From: Epichloe hybrida
Lineage: Eukaryota; Ascomycota; Sordariomycetes; Hypocreales; Clavicipitaceae
Length of the DNA: 64,000 bases
Assembly (NCBI GenBank): GCA_019022495.1
Contig: JAFEKR010000014.1
Coordinates: forward strand, 744,001-808,000
Direction of reading: 5' to 3'
Below the pieces are notes generated by a model that was not told where the DNA came from, searched no databases, and saw only the letters and a list, made by a program, of their open reading frames with translations. Of this stretch, positions 33,091 through 43,160 are shown in pieces (the first letter of the stretch is position 1; each line of letters begins with the position of its first letter). The translations under genes were made by a program, and so were the position numbers.

Positions 33091-35040
33091 CTAAATACCC
33101 AACGGAAACCTCCTCACGTACCACGGCTCACTCGTCCTCACGCCCGCCTGGCATCCGACGTCCCACGGCCCGCACTCGGCCTCGCACGCAACCTCCCCAT
33201 CAGGAACCCTCCCCGTGTGAAAGTACTCGGCCACAGTCTTCCTCGTACACTCGCTGTAGGCCGCGAAAAAGGCGCAATGCCCGATGGCTTCCTGGACGAC
33301 CACCCCCGCCCCGGGATGGTTCTTGGCCATGGCCCTCGCGGCAGACAGGGGTGTTACGGGATCCAGTCGGTTCGTGAGAAGCAGCGGAGGAGCGGCGGGT
33401 CTGCCCTTCTCAGGCTCGCGTCCGAACTCGGTAGGCTCGGGCGTGGTGTACGGGCCGCGGAAGACCCAGTTGGCCTTGAAGCGCCATCGTGCGCAGGGGA
33501 ACCGGATGCTTGTCCAGTACGAGGCCAGGACAGACGATGACGCCTTTTGCTTGTCAATGTAGGACTGCCACCAGGTCATGTTCTTGGAGGTGACGTCGTC
33601 GCCGTCACCGCAGACCACCGCAGTCTGCGCGTCTGAGCCCTGATCCGGGGGGGCCGTGGTCTCGTTGGCGGCGGCGGGACAGGCATCCTGAAGGGAGCCG
33701 CCGAGAACCGATGCTTCGAGGTTCGACAGGAAGAGCTGTAGGTCTTGTCCTCTCATGGCCGAGTCGAGGCGCTGGGCGAGGGGCCCGTATGCCGTGACGG
33801 GCCTGTACGCAGACATGCTCAGCAGGAGGCGGATATCAGCTCCGGTGAGGACAACGGCGTTGCCGGAGGCTGACAGGCCAGAGATGGGCGATTCATCGAG
33901 TCTTTCGAGCCAGGTCCAGAATCGGGCCCTGATGTCGGACGCGGACCTGTCTGAATCTCGGGCGAGGGCACAGAGTCCAGGACCGGCCGTGAAGCAGCCC
34001 GTGAAGAGCTTGTCAACGACGGCGTCGGCATCAACCGTGTTTGTAAGCCAGCCCTTTGTTGTTTTGCAATCGGTCAGCTCACTCACTTCTGTTTCTCTAC
34101 CTTTCGTTTTCGGAAAGCTTGGTATATAGAAACATGTTATATCAACAATGAAATAGCTGTCGTGACTTACCCCTCCGTTGCTGTAGTCATCGGCGTTGCA
34201 CACACCATCGAGGACGACTCTTCCGACTCGGCCAGGGAACAAGGACAAGAAGTAATTTCCGAGGACCGTGCCGTACGAGAACCCAATGTATTGCAATCTT
34301 GCGACATGGTCTTCTCGGCGCCCTCTCTTCTTGAGTTCCAGTCTCTCATCGCCCCCACTCGCCCCCCGCTTCTTCCTCAACTCGTCAATCTTGTCCACCA
34401 TCTCGACCATATCTCGCGCCACATTCGGTGTCCCCAGGTACGCAAAGATCTCTCCTCCGTTGAGACCCTGCTCGTCTACGACCGCGCATTTCTTCCCAAA
34501 CCCGTCAGTCATGGCCAAGCCATACGCCAGCTTGCCCGGATCGTGCGTAAGACTTCCCAGACCTCTCGACTCCAATTTCACGGCATCTCGCGCGAGGACG
34601 CCCTCCGGGTAGCAGTCTGCCACTGGGCGACTGTTCTTGACGCCGCGGGGATCAAAGGACACGACTTCATAGTGTCTCTTGCCCGGACTATCTATGTATT
34701 CTTGTAAGTTCCGGCCATCGGCCAGGACGAGGTCCACGCCCGACCCGCCCGGCCCACCGGGGTTGGTGAAGACCGAGCCGCCAAACGTGGGATCAGTGTC
34801 GGAGACTTTGGCGGGCAGTTTGATCATGGCGATGGAGACTGTTCTGGGATCGGACGTGTTCTTCCAGTTCAGAGGGAGCTCCAGGCGGGCACATTTGAAG
34901 GTGGTGTAGCAGTCATGGTATTCCAGGTCTTTCGTAGGCCGGATCGAGTTCCATTCAAAGCTGGGGGAAGTGTAATTCGCGGAGGCGGCGGCCGAGGCCG
35001 AGGCTGATAAACTAACGAGGAGCTGATGTTGCGGTCGCAT
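33091..35040 (-). CDS. Alpha/beta hydrolase, TAP-like tripeptidyl peptidase (S33)
   Basis: Predicted exons 35040-34171 and 34053-33091 give 610 residues. The start is the ATG at 35040. The fold is clear: FTNPGGPGGSG forms the oxyanion region, GFSYG (about 251-255) holds the nucleophile serine, and the C-terminal TAP domain has the acid in NRLDPVTP and the histidine in IGHCAFF. Enzymes of this family remove tri- or dipeptides from protein N-termini and are often secreted. The N-terminus (MRPQHQLLVSLSASASAAASA) is a weak signal-peptide candidate. The 117-nt intron has no in-frame stop and is a multiple of three, so retention would insert 39 residues. A TA repeat lies just upstream of the start. 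Confidence 0.87.
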   Translation of the reverse strand: MRPQHQLLVSLSASASAAASANYTSPSFEWNSIRPTKDLEYHDCYTTFKCARLELPLNWKNTSDPRTVSIAMIKLPAKVSDTDPTFGGSVFTNPGGPGGSGVDLVLADGRNLQEYIDSPGKRHYEVVSFDPRGVKNSRPVADCYPEGVLARDAVKLESRGLGSLTHDPGKLAYGLAMTDGFGKKCAVVDEQGLNGGEIFAYLGTPNVARDMVEMVDKIDELRKKRGASGGDERLELKKRGRREDHVARLQYIGFSYGTVLGNYFLSLFPGRVGRVVLDGVCNADDYSNGGVSHDSYFIVDITCFYIPSFPKTKGRETEVSELTDCKTTKGWLTNTVDADAVVDKLFTGCFTAGPGLCALARDSDRSASDIRARFWTWLERLDESPISGLSASGNAVVLTGADIRLLLSMSAYRPVTAYGPLAQRLDSAMRGQDLQLFLSNLEASVLGGSLQDACPAAANETTAPPDQGSDAQTAVVCGDGDDVTSKNMTWWQSYIDKQKASSSVLASYWTSIRFPCARWRFKANWVFRGPYTTPEPTEFGREPEKGRPAAPPLLLTNRLDPVTPLSAARAMAKNHPGAGVVVQEAIGHCAFFAAYSECTRKTVAEYFHTGRVPDGEVACEAECGPWDVGCQAGVRTSEPWYVRRFPLGI

Positions 35041-35585
35041 TGCTGTTTCCACGACAAGAAATAGACGATATATATATATATATATATGCCTATGCCGGTT
35101 GTTGCGACGATGTACGCTTGCTTCAGGACAAAAATCTTCAAAATTGCTTCGGGCCCGGACGCGCCGGATGCGTGTCCGCCAGAAAAGAGAGGCTGGGTTG
35201 GAACCTGACCAACTTGGATGATATAGACCATGTTTGATTGGCCTTCGTCCAGCTCACTCGCGGCGATGCATTTATTTTGGGTGAGGATAACGTGGCTAAG
35301 ACGCCTCCTAGCCACATTAGACTTGCTAGATAACTAAATGAGGGTTGCCTGTTAAAAATGTGAAACATGTAACCCCCAACCTACATAGTCCGTACATACA
35401 ATGTACTCGGTACTCGGTCTCAAGTCCCTGTTTTTGATGTGATTTTAGCCTGAAAAGGCGCCTCGTTCCCGTTGCGCCCAAACCCCAAGGGCAAATTACA
35501 GTGAGACACACTCACTCGCTGGGTGGATGAGCGCTCCATAGGGCTATGAAATGAGGCATTTTGGCGTGGTGTCTGCCATCACTAT
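35041..35585. other. Intergenic region between two minus-strand genes
   Basis: Contains a 20-nt AT dinucleotide run at 35068-35087 in the probable leader of the S33 peptidase, and GTACTCGG/GTACATAC motifs near 35393-35420. No gene is seen. Confidence 0.5.
35068..35087. repeat. AT dinucleotide microsatellite
   Basis: Ten AT units, 28 bp upstream of the S33 peptidase start codon. Confidence 0.9.
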
Positions 35586-37169
35586 TCATTCGTCCACGGA
35601 TCCCTGCGCTGATGTTCTGTCTACCATGCTAGCTGCGCCGGATTCGTCGTCGTTGATTTGCACCACAGTCCATTTCCTAGCAGGTCCTTGCATGCCTGCC
35701 CACAGATCCGTTGGAAGATACTCGCCAACGTCTTGCCGGAACGCCTCTCGAGATGCCCGATCCGCATCGAGCATCTTGTCCACCGACTCCTGGGCCTTGC
35801 GCCAAATACTGTGGACTCGCTCATCGACGGCCCGACGTCTCTCAACTTCCAACACAAGGCTACCATATGCGCTTGCGTATCCTTCATAGAATTCCCTCAT
35901 TTCTTTCATTTCTCCCAACTTGCCAAGCACTCCCTCCTTCTCCAGTTCCCAGCGTTGCCTAAAGTCCTCTTCTGCGGCTATATAGTCGCCGAGCCGATCG
36001 CCAATTTCCCCCAACAATGTAAAGGATTCGAGCATACCGGTGTAGGCTGCCGTTGCGTGGTCCAGAAACCCTTGTATGACAGCAGACTCTTGCTCCATGG
36101 CCGTGAGCCGCTCTTGAATTTCTTGTACAACATCGTCAACTTCCTCCGCGTCTTGAACAACGACCTTGAGCATCTCTGCTCTATCTTCTGCTGTCTTTGG
36201 CTCGAGCTCGGACATGTGTGATTCTTGCTCGGCAATCACCCCAGAAATTGAGACCCCATCACTGCCCTGTGACTGCGTAGCTTCGGCTACCTTCCGACGT
36301 GCAAGGGCTGCGGCGCCTTCAGTGGTCCGAATAGCGGTGACGCACATGTCGAAATGGTTGGTCAAAGAGGCTAGAAGTGAAGCCATGAATGTCGAATGGT
36401 CGTCCATGCTGAGTAGCAATGAGACTGTCGCTAGCGGTGTTTCCTCGTCAGCACCCGACGAGGGTAATGCAGCAAGAGTCTTTCGAAAATTTCGGATGTC
36501 AGTTTCGAAGCGCAGGAGATCACCGTCAAAAGACTGTTGTATGCTCTGAAAGAAAGGTCAGCATCGTCTCATCACAACGAAAAAAAGAAAGAAAAACGAA
36601 AAAAAGAAAAACAAAAAGGGCTGTAGCTCGGTGGAACAACCTACCTGTAAATCTTGGATGCTATGTTTCATGGCCTCCCGCATACCGTGCACGCTCGTCT
36701 CATCGACGAAATCCAGTAGATTCATGCTTTCTCTGTCGTTGGGCTGTAGAATGCTTTGCACTTGGGTGTCTCGCAGCATGTGCATGGTGCCAGTCAAGTC
36801 GGCATCTACTTCATCCATGGCCTTGACGAGTTTCTTGAAGTCCCGTTTACCCCATTCGTAGGTGGATTGTAGACTTTTCCACACACGCATGAGAATGGTG
36901 ACTTGATCGAGCATCGAGTTGCGGACAAATGTCGTCTGGGCAGCTAGCAGTAGCGTCTCTTGGTGAGACTGGCGGGCCGAGGTCGCAAGTTCGTTCGCTC
37001 GCAGGACATGATTCACGGATGACAGTGAACGCTTGGCAACAAGCAAATGATTGACAAGTGTATCTATGGGAATGAACGATGGTTTTTGTTGATGATCATC
37101 TGAGCGCTTCAGCGAGCCAGACGAGGAGCCTGCGCTGCGGCGAGAGGAAGCGGCTGGCGAGGCCGCCAT
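35586..37169 (-). CDS. ATG17: Autophagy-related protein Atg17
   Basis: Predicted exons 37169-36645 and 36545-35586 (99-nt intron, phase 0) encode 494 residues. After a short Ser-rich N-terminus the protein is nearly all amphipathic helix. It carries recognisable Atg17 blocks: [23 protein letters not shown] (about 38-60), [39 protein letters not shown], and the C-terminal [16 protein letters not shown] and [12 protein letters not shown]. Atg17 is the crescent-shaped scaffold of the Atg1 kinase complex at the phagophore assembly site and recruits Atg13 and other factors in starvation-induced autophagy. Length is close to that of other filamentous fungi. No break or missing part is seen. Confidence 0.92.
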
Positions 37170-37396
37170 GGTGGAAATCGAGTACTCGTTCAGGGATTCG
37201 GTTCAATTCGCTGCAGTTCGAGATGGGCTGTGAATAAATAAATATACATATATATGGTTCGACGGGTGATGGATGTATACAAGAAATACGATGGAGAAGA
37301 GATGATGCTACATGGTGATTGATTTTGAACGCCGGATAGTATTGGGATGGGTGAAGGAAGATGCGGTTGAGGCAGAAGGAGAGGCGAAGTGAGGCA

Positions 37397-37430
<34 letters not shown>

Positions 37431-38162
37431 CCGGGATGGCGCTGATGCAAATTGTTGATGCAAGCGTCGAAGCTTGCCAATTGATGGGTTTCAACTTAGT
37501 CCGTACCAGCATGCGTTGTACGGCGCATTGGGGTTCTGCGATAAGGCCAGGCGCGCGATAAGGCACCTCCGATCTTCGCACGTCATCAGTCATCAGTCAC
37601 CAGGCTCAAGCCATCCATCCTCTCCTTCGATCGTCCAGCAACCATCCAGCCACCATCCAGCCACATCCGGCCATCAAATTAGCCATCACATGCCACACAG
37701 TGTACGGATTACAATCCAGCTCTTTCCTTCCTGGTAGCCTGTGTGCGCGATGACGCCTTCCTCGGAGCCATCGGACTTCCTCTTTGGGCTGCCGTTTGTT
37801 AACCAAGTTAAACCAAGTTTCGGTTCATTGACTATTTACACAAAGACTCCATCATTAGATTTGCCACTTTCTCTTGTACCCCTTCTTGATAGCATTCTGG
37901 TCCTCTACATATTTAAACCATTATTTGTGACACTCGTTTTGAGCGACTCTCCTCCCAACCTCCACAACCCACCACCCGCCTTCACACAACGATGCCATTT
38001 GGGTTGCCCTAGGAGATAAAGCCTTTGCTGAAGGCAACGCGTCGGCGGTTATCAAACAATGGCCAGCAGGGGCAAGAGCAAGGCTCTGGGGGTCATTCTA
38101 CGAGCCGTTTCCTGGAGCAGATTAATGCCGACAATGATGATCAGGAGCTGTCGCCCGATGAG
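37170..38162. other. Divergent intergenic region Atg17 / C2H2-like gene
   Basis: Contains an AGGC repeat at 37397-37430 and short CATCCAGC direct repeats near 37632-37672. From 38007 the frame of the downstream gene is open but lacks an ATG. Confidence 0.5.
37397..37430. repeat. Tetranucleotide repeat (AGGC)n
   Basis: Eight and a half perfect AGGC units, about 230 bp upstream of the Atg17 start. Confidence 0.9.
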
Positions 38163-39608
38163 ATGAGGACATTGGGAGCTATGGACTCTAGTGTGAACCT
38201 TTCAGCAGGCAGTCCAACAGTACTCAGAGCTTCTGCATTGGCTCTCATCAGCGAGCGGACTAAACGGCATCGAGCCGAGCACAGCTTCCTAAGCTCTACG
38301 ACTGTTCACCGGCGCACTCGATTACAATCCAAAGGCCGGTCATCAGCAGGCTTTACGACTATTCACCGGCGCACTCGATTAGAATCCATAGACGAGTCGT
38401 CAGAAGACACGACTGACGTGGCGACTGTTCAAGCTCGTCATCAACCGTCTATGCAAGTTAAATGCCCTTGCTGTGACGAGGTATTTCCCAGACAGATGGA
38501 TTTGGATCATCATGTTCGAGGATCTCACACTGGTCCACGTCCGGATGTCCCCAGAGTGATCAGCCCCGGTTTTGACCCGGCTGATGCTGACGAGGATTTG
38601 ATGCGCTTGACTGGAGGAGTATCGCCAGCCGAATATTTCACTCCTTCAAGGCTTAGCAACCCTGCACAGAATGAGAGCTGGAGCGAGGGATGGAGAACGC
38701 CTGCTTTGCTAGCGATTGGCGGTGTTCCTGGAGAGCCCACGACACCTCCAAAGTCTTCAAATGAGCCTTCACTGCTCCCTGCAAAGCCGAATGAACATCA
38801 CGAGCCTTCTTTGGGCCCATCAATACCACGCTCTCAAGCTGGATTGTCTGCCCGTCTTCCAAACCCTCCACAAGACAAGGCTGTGGACCACACCCAGGGC
38901 GAAGAAAAAGTCGATGGAGATGATGAAGAAGTTTATGACGACGACGACGACGACGACTATGAAGACGACGAAGATGTTTACGGTCAATACAACGAGTATC
39001 TCAGCACTAGCGTCGTTGGGTTTGTAAAGGACGGAAACGAATCGCAGCTGCCCCGGCGCCTGCCCCGGCGCGCGCCAAGGCGTTTTAGCCCCACGGCAGG
39101 TCTATCTCGTGAGAAACGCCAACTTCCATCGATTGACTCGATCATCTCGGACACAGCTACCGTCACCTTGGGAACAGCTGCGTCTGTCAAGCCGGCTGTG
39201 GTAAGAAGGCCGTCGATTGATGATGGTGACGAGTCCAACCTCAGTTTCAACAGCAGTGACACTAGCACGTTCAGCGCAGATGATATCCCGGCCCAGTGCA
39301 AGTCGGAATGGACTCGACTCTGGAAAAGAGAGACTCTCAAAGTCCCTGGAGTATGGCTATGTCATTGTTGCGAGGATCGCCTGGTAGTCGACTCGGTCAG
39401 GCAGGATGAAAATATGCACGAGGTCTGCAAAACGCTTCAAATACAGCTACGGTTGGAGAGAGTGGAGGCGAAGGGCATATTGCAGAGGCGATGTGCTTCC
39501 TGTGCAAGGCATGCATTTTGTAAACTGTTCAAGTTTTCCAAGGTGGAGCAAGTGGCGGGAGCAGAACGTGACAGAACCCTGAAGCGTGAAGATGCCTGCA
39601 TAAAGTAG
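38163..39608 (+). CDS. Acidic C2H2-like zinc-finger protein, start uncertain
   Basis: Long ORF; the first in-frame ATG is at 38163 (481 residues), but the frame is open from 38013. An earlier in-frame ATG at 37992 is cut off by a TAG after six codons. That TAG lies in CCCTAG|GAG, which could be a splice acceptor for an unseen 5' exon. A single C2H2 finger is visible (CPCCDEVFPRQMDLDHHVRGSH region: C-x2-C, then H-x4-H). A 57-nt in-frame duplication (38294-38407) gives TVHRRTRLQS and TIHRRTRLES. An Asp/Glu tract lies near 38910-38985. The C-terminus has a second cysteine group (CHCC, CASC) that may bind zinc. Function unknown; a nuclear or DNA-binding role is inference. Confidence 0.65.
   Translation: MRTLGAMDSSVNLSAGSPTVLRASALALISERTKRHRAEHSFLSSTTVHRRTRLQSKGRSSAGFTTIHRRTRLESIDESSEDTTDVATVQARHQPSMQVKCPCCDEVFPRQMDLDHHVRGSHTGPRPDVPRVISPGFDPADADEDLMRLTGGVSPAEYFTPSRLSNPAQNESWSEGWRTPALLAIGGVPGEPTTPPKSSNEPSLLPAKPNEHHEPSLGPSIPRSQAGLSARLPNPPQDKAVDHTQGEEKVDGDDEEVYDDDDDDDYEDDEDVYGQYNEYLSTSVVGFVKDGNESQLPRRLPRRAPRRFSPTAGLSREKRQLPSIDSIISDTATVTLGTAASVKPAVVRRPSIDDGDESNLSFNSSDTSTFSADDIPAQCKSEWTRLWKRETLKVPGVWLCHCCEDRLVVDSVRQDENMHEVCKTLQIQLRLERVEAKGILQRRCASCARHAFCKLFKFSKVEQVAGAERDRTLKREDACIK
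38294..38407 (+). repeat. In-frame 57-bp tandem duplication inside the C2H2-like gene
   Basis: Two 57-bp units share most positions (CTCTACGACTGTTCACC versus CTTTACGACTATTCACC and onward). The frame is preserved and each unit encodes 19 residues. Confidence 0.85.
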
Positions 39609-39740
39609 GGTGGCAGTTTTTGATTCACAGCATGTGACCTAGCCTGTAGCATTGCTATGCAAAGCGTGGATTTCTTTCCTTCTTGGAGAACTAGGTCCGT
39701 TGATATCTCATATGTGTTCTATGATACCAGCGGACGACGG

Positions 39741-41100
39741 CTATTTTGTGATGGCAGAAGGCTGCGGTACCTCTGGCTGGCCAAACGGCGAGGCAGGATC
39801 CTCGGAATCATGGATGCTCTCCTCCTCGGCCGTGGCCAAGCCGTGGTCCCGGCGGTCCATTCGTCTTCTCCAGGGTCGGTATAAGATGACGGCAACAATT
39901 CCCACTAGGAGGAAGATGCCGCATATGCTACCGCCAACAATGTCAAAATGATGGCCTATGGCAGAGACTCCATCCCATACGGGGCCTTCCGGCCCAGCAA
40001 CGTTCTGGACCAGCGACAGCACCTGAACGACACCAATGAATGCGGACACGACGACGGTGATTCCACTGAGCACTATCTGATAGTACAGCAGTGCAACCGT
40101 GTCTCTCGAGAAGGCCTTGGACGTGTACAACGCGAGCATGGACGCACCATCGAGGGTATCGATTAGACACATGCCCGCTGTTCCAAATCAGCCCGACTCC
40201 GAGAGTATTGTCGATGAATCGGAAAGGAGATAAGGGGGAGGAGAGAGAGAGAGAGTGTCATCAAAATTGAAGCGGTGAAAAGGAACAACTAACACGCAAA
40301 CAGGACCGGAAAGATGAGAATCAACCAGATGCTCGTGCCCCGAAGAGCCTGCAGACTAGAGATGCCCAGAATAGCGACCTCGGAAGAAGTGTCGAAGCCG
40401 AGGCCGAAGACGACGCCGAGGGGATACACTTTCCACGGCCGGTCAACTGCCTTGAGAAGGAAGTCGAAGATGCGGGTCATGACGCCGCCGCCTTCGGCAC
40501 TGAGGTGACGCGTGTCGGAGAGGTCGTTGAAGTGGATTTCTGTTTCTTCGTGGCCGTTGCGGCGGCGGGCGAGTTCGGTTTGGAGTTTCTTGACAAGGGT
40601 GTAGAGGATCCAGGCGTTGGCGACGCACAGGATGATGAGGACGGTTGCGCTGACGGCGGTGCCGATGATGTTGCCAATGCGGGTGAATCCTTGGGGGGGA
40701 TTAGTGAAAAACATTCGCATATACATATATTCAAGTATTGAGGCAAAAACAACTCACCGTCGAATCGGTCGCGCAAAGCACCGCTCGTGGCCGCCACAAC
40801 CACGCACGTAACAATGACAATGGTCGAGTGGCCCAAGGAGAAGAAGGTGCCCACAGTGGCAGGTCGTTGGCCCGAACTGACGAGCCGTCTGGTCATGAGA
40901 TCAATGGCCGAGATGTGATCTGCGTCGAGGGCATGGCGCAGACCGAGGCTGTACGACAGGGCGGCGGCCGAAATGAGCGCCGGGTGGAAGTGGAGGACGA
41001 TGGCGATGGCGGCCCACGCGACGAGGTTGACGGCGATGAGGAGGGCCACGATGGCGACGGAGTTGGTGGGGACGCCGGTAATGAGGACGAATCTCATCAT
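39741..41100 (-). CDS. High-affinity nickel transporter (NiCoT family)
   Basis: Predicted exons 41100-40758, 40689-40294, 40177-39741 encode 391 residues. The NiCoT metal-selectivity motif H-x4-DH is present in RHALDADHISAID (His56 to His62), along with LGHSTIVI and LGFDTSSE, all diagnostic of this family. About eight membrane segments are visible and the C-terminal tail is acidic. These proteins bring Ni2+ (and sometimes Co2+) across the plasma membrane, in fungi mainly to supply urease. The start is the first of two adjacent ATGs. The frame is open further upstream but passes through CT and C homopolymers, so that part is probably leader. A TACGGAGTACTCCGTA palindrome lies about 150 bp upstream. 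Confidence 0.9.
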
Positions 41101-41250
41101 GGGCCGTCGGACGTCCTGGACTCTTGGGGATGAGCTGGGGATGGAGAGTATTGGAGACAATGCGGGTTTTGGGAATAGTCTCTCTCTCTCTCTTTCAGAG
41201 CGCCCCCCCCCCCCCTCCCCCCTCCCCGCAACATTATCATGAGAAACATA

Positions 41251-41266
41251 TACGGAGTACTCCGTA
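41251..41266. promoter_or_regulatory. TACGGAGTACTCCGTA palindrome
   Basis: Perfect 16-bp palindrome about 150 bp upstream of the nickel-transporter start. Half-sites or spaced copies occur upstream of several other genes in the window. Role unknown. Confidence 0.5.
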
Positions 41267-42097
41267 CACACGCCCGATGCAGCTATTTTCCCGCCTGCCC
41301 CGCCGTTCGTCGTTGATAACGCCGCGGCTTCCCGGCCGTACGCAGGCGGCAGGGATGGCCTTATCTTTGGCAATTGGCCTGACTTTATCCTTGAGGACCG
41401 TAAGACTACATACATGTACACTCGCGTACCGACCCCTTTTTTTGCGTTAGTGAATTGGAGTGACTTTGAGTAACTTCCACAAACATTTAGTCAAAACAAA
41501 ACGGCGACAGCGAAAGCTGAAATAGGCAAACTCAAGGCTTGTGCTCGCGGAATGCCCCTTTCCCCATCAACTGACCCGGGTCCACCTTCCTCAGCTGATG
41601 CTAAAGTGTGGCTCTAGGCTAAAACGTTGCCCAATTAGTGCAAAACCCCGCATTTTTAAACCGCAGTATGCCCAGAAACAGTACGGACGTACATACAATT
41701 CCTCCTCGCCACATTCCTTGTTCGAATACGCCAAGTTACGCCTGGATTCTCGGTTTGGCGTATGAAGCACGCTCATGCACAAGCCCAACGACTTGTTCAG
41801 TCAGCGCTTATTTCACGTTCAGGCATGCTCGCATTATCTTCAGCGGTTGTCACGCCACGCCCAGGGGAGGCAGAGAGCTTGAGGTGCCAGAATTTGGAGG
41901 CCAGGCGGCTCGATTCGTCAGAGGCCCACTCGATTACAGTAATACATATGTACGGATTTCCAAGTTTACGATTTATGCCGCTTGTCAAGGTGCAAGCGCC
42001 TTAACCGACGTCGGTGTATTATATCATTTTTCATTTCTTACGGACAGTACTTCGCACTGTGAAAAGATGATCAGTGGCCCGTGCCTAGAGAAATACA

Positions 42098-42237
42098 ATC
42101 TCCTTAGGCTTCATACACCTTGTGGAGTCACGTTAGCTAGGGTCTGTATGTATCCAATAAGATAAAAGTAAACTCGGATACATACAATTTGCGGGGCCCA
42201 CGGATCCACAAAGTGTATGTATGAAGCCTAAGGAGAT
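42098..42237. mobile_element. Hairpin element A (MITE-like, 140 bp)
   Basis: The terminal arms ATCTCCTTAGGCTTCAT... and its reverse complement run from each end for about 28-33 bp, with one 4-base gap. The core contains AGTCACGT, CTAGGGTCTGTATGTA and AGATAAAAGTA, all shared with element B 600 bp downstream. A second, inner inverted pair (TGTATGTATCC / GGATACATACA) is present. There is no coding capacity and no clear target-site duplication. Confidence 0.6.
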
Positions 42238-42412
42238 ACGGATTACACCCCTTGAATCATTTTACAAATCTACATGACAGGGGGAAATTAAGCCAATAAG
42301 ATGTTAGCTAGGAAATGATGGAGACAGGAGCTGGTACATTTCAGTACTAGCGATTTGCATAGAAATAGATGTACTCTTTTGTAGCGCTTTTTGTGGTGTG
42401 AGGCTAGGATTG

Positions 42413-42452
42413 TGACCTCTCAAGACCTCTCAAGACCTCTCACAAGACCTCT
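42413..42452. repeat. Decanucleotide repeat CAAGACCTCT
   Basis: Three CAAGACCTCT copies plus a partial first copy, the last offset by two bases, between the two hairpin elements. Confidence 0.85.
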
Positions 42453-42607
42453 AGCCTCTAGACCTCGGATCTATCGGCTTCGTCGGATCAATTCGGCCAC
42501 ATTGGATCCCTAGTTATGTGACATCCTAGCTAGATAAGACCCCTAGATTCCCTCCCGTTTCATAGAAAATCAACTCTCTTTTATTGATAAGAGCCCCCCC
42601 CCCTCCT

Positions 42608-42734
42608 AGCTTGGATCCTTGGCGATGGATCGCAAACCTCGCTGTCGAGAAGAGAAGAGAAAAGACCCTTAATATAGACCTTTGAAAAGAACACTCTCGC
42701 AGCTTAGATCCTCGCGATGGATCGCAAATGTCGC
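42608..42734. repeat. 35-bp direct repeat pair
   Basis: AGCTTGGATCC...GATGGATCGCAAA at 42608-42642 recurs with a few changes and a 2-bp deletion at 42701-42734. It may be a duplicated fragment of a mobile element. Confidence 0.75.
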
Positions 42735-42836
42735 AGACCTAGATCCCGATATCTAGGTTCAATTGCTGATATCGTCAAATCCGTCGTTTTGACAAAGTGG
42801 CACTACATATACCCTGCGTATTTTATCTCTCTTACC

Positions 42837-42949
42837 ATCTCCTTAGAGGTCATAAGCCTTGTGCAGTCACGTCAACTAGGGTCTGTATGTAATATCCAAT
42901 TAGATAAAAGTAGACCAAGACCCACAAGGCTTATGACCTCTAAGGAGAT
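42837..42949. mobile_element. Hairpin element B (MITE-like, 113 bp)
   Basis: Perfect 27-bp inverted arms (ATCTCCTTAGAGGTCATAAG... and its complement) enclose a core that matches element A. Arm sequences differ from those of element A beyond the shared ATCTCCTTAG tip, yet pair perfectly within this copy. There is no coding capacity. Confidence 0.65.
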
Positions 42950-43160
42950 AGTATTACTCATGTACAGCTAATTATAGCTGTTAGAGAGGAACGAATAACT
43001 GAGGCATATAGATTTGAAAACAATTCAGGGGGGGGCATTGCAACTCCTTGAAAGCTAGGCCAACGTGATCTGGGCGTGCAGATGTTTCCATGCACAAACG
43101 AATTTTGTTATCACAACACATCCTCCGCCATGAAATAGCTTCTCATCTTCTCTCGGCGGT

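Larger units (their letters stand above)
41101..43160. other. Repeat-bearing intergenic region (2 kb)
   Basis: Begins with the nickel-transporter leader (CT and C runs near 41180-41225, palindrome at 41251). It continues into gene-poor sequence with two long hairpin elements, a CAAGACCTCT tandem repeat and a 35-bp direct repeat. ORFs here have no domain support. It is probably a mosaic of decayed mobile elements. Confidence 0.55.

Noticed and set aside
37741..38019. 92-codon ORF upstream of the C2H2-like gene
   Set aside because: The sequence has promoter character and no similarity I recognise. It was considered as a 5' exon, but no good donor was found.
41638..42165. 175-codon plus-strand ORF
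   Set aside because: It overlaps hairpin element A, has no domain and lies in a repeat-rich block.
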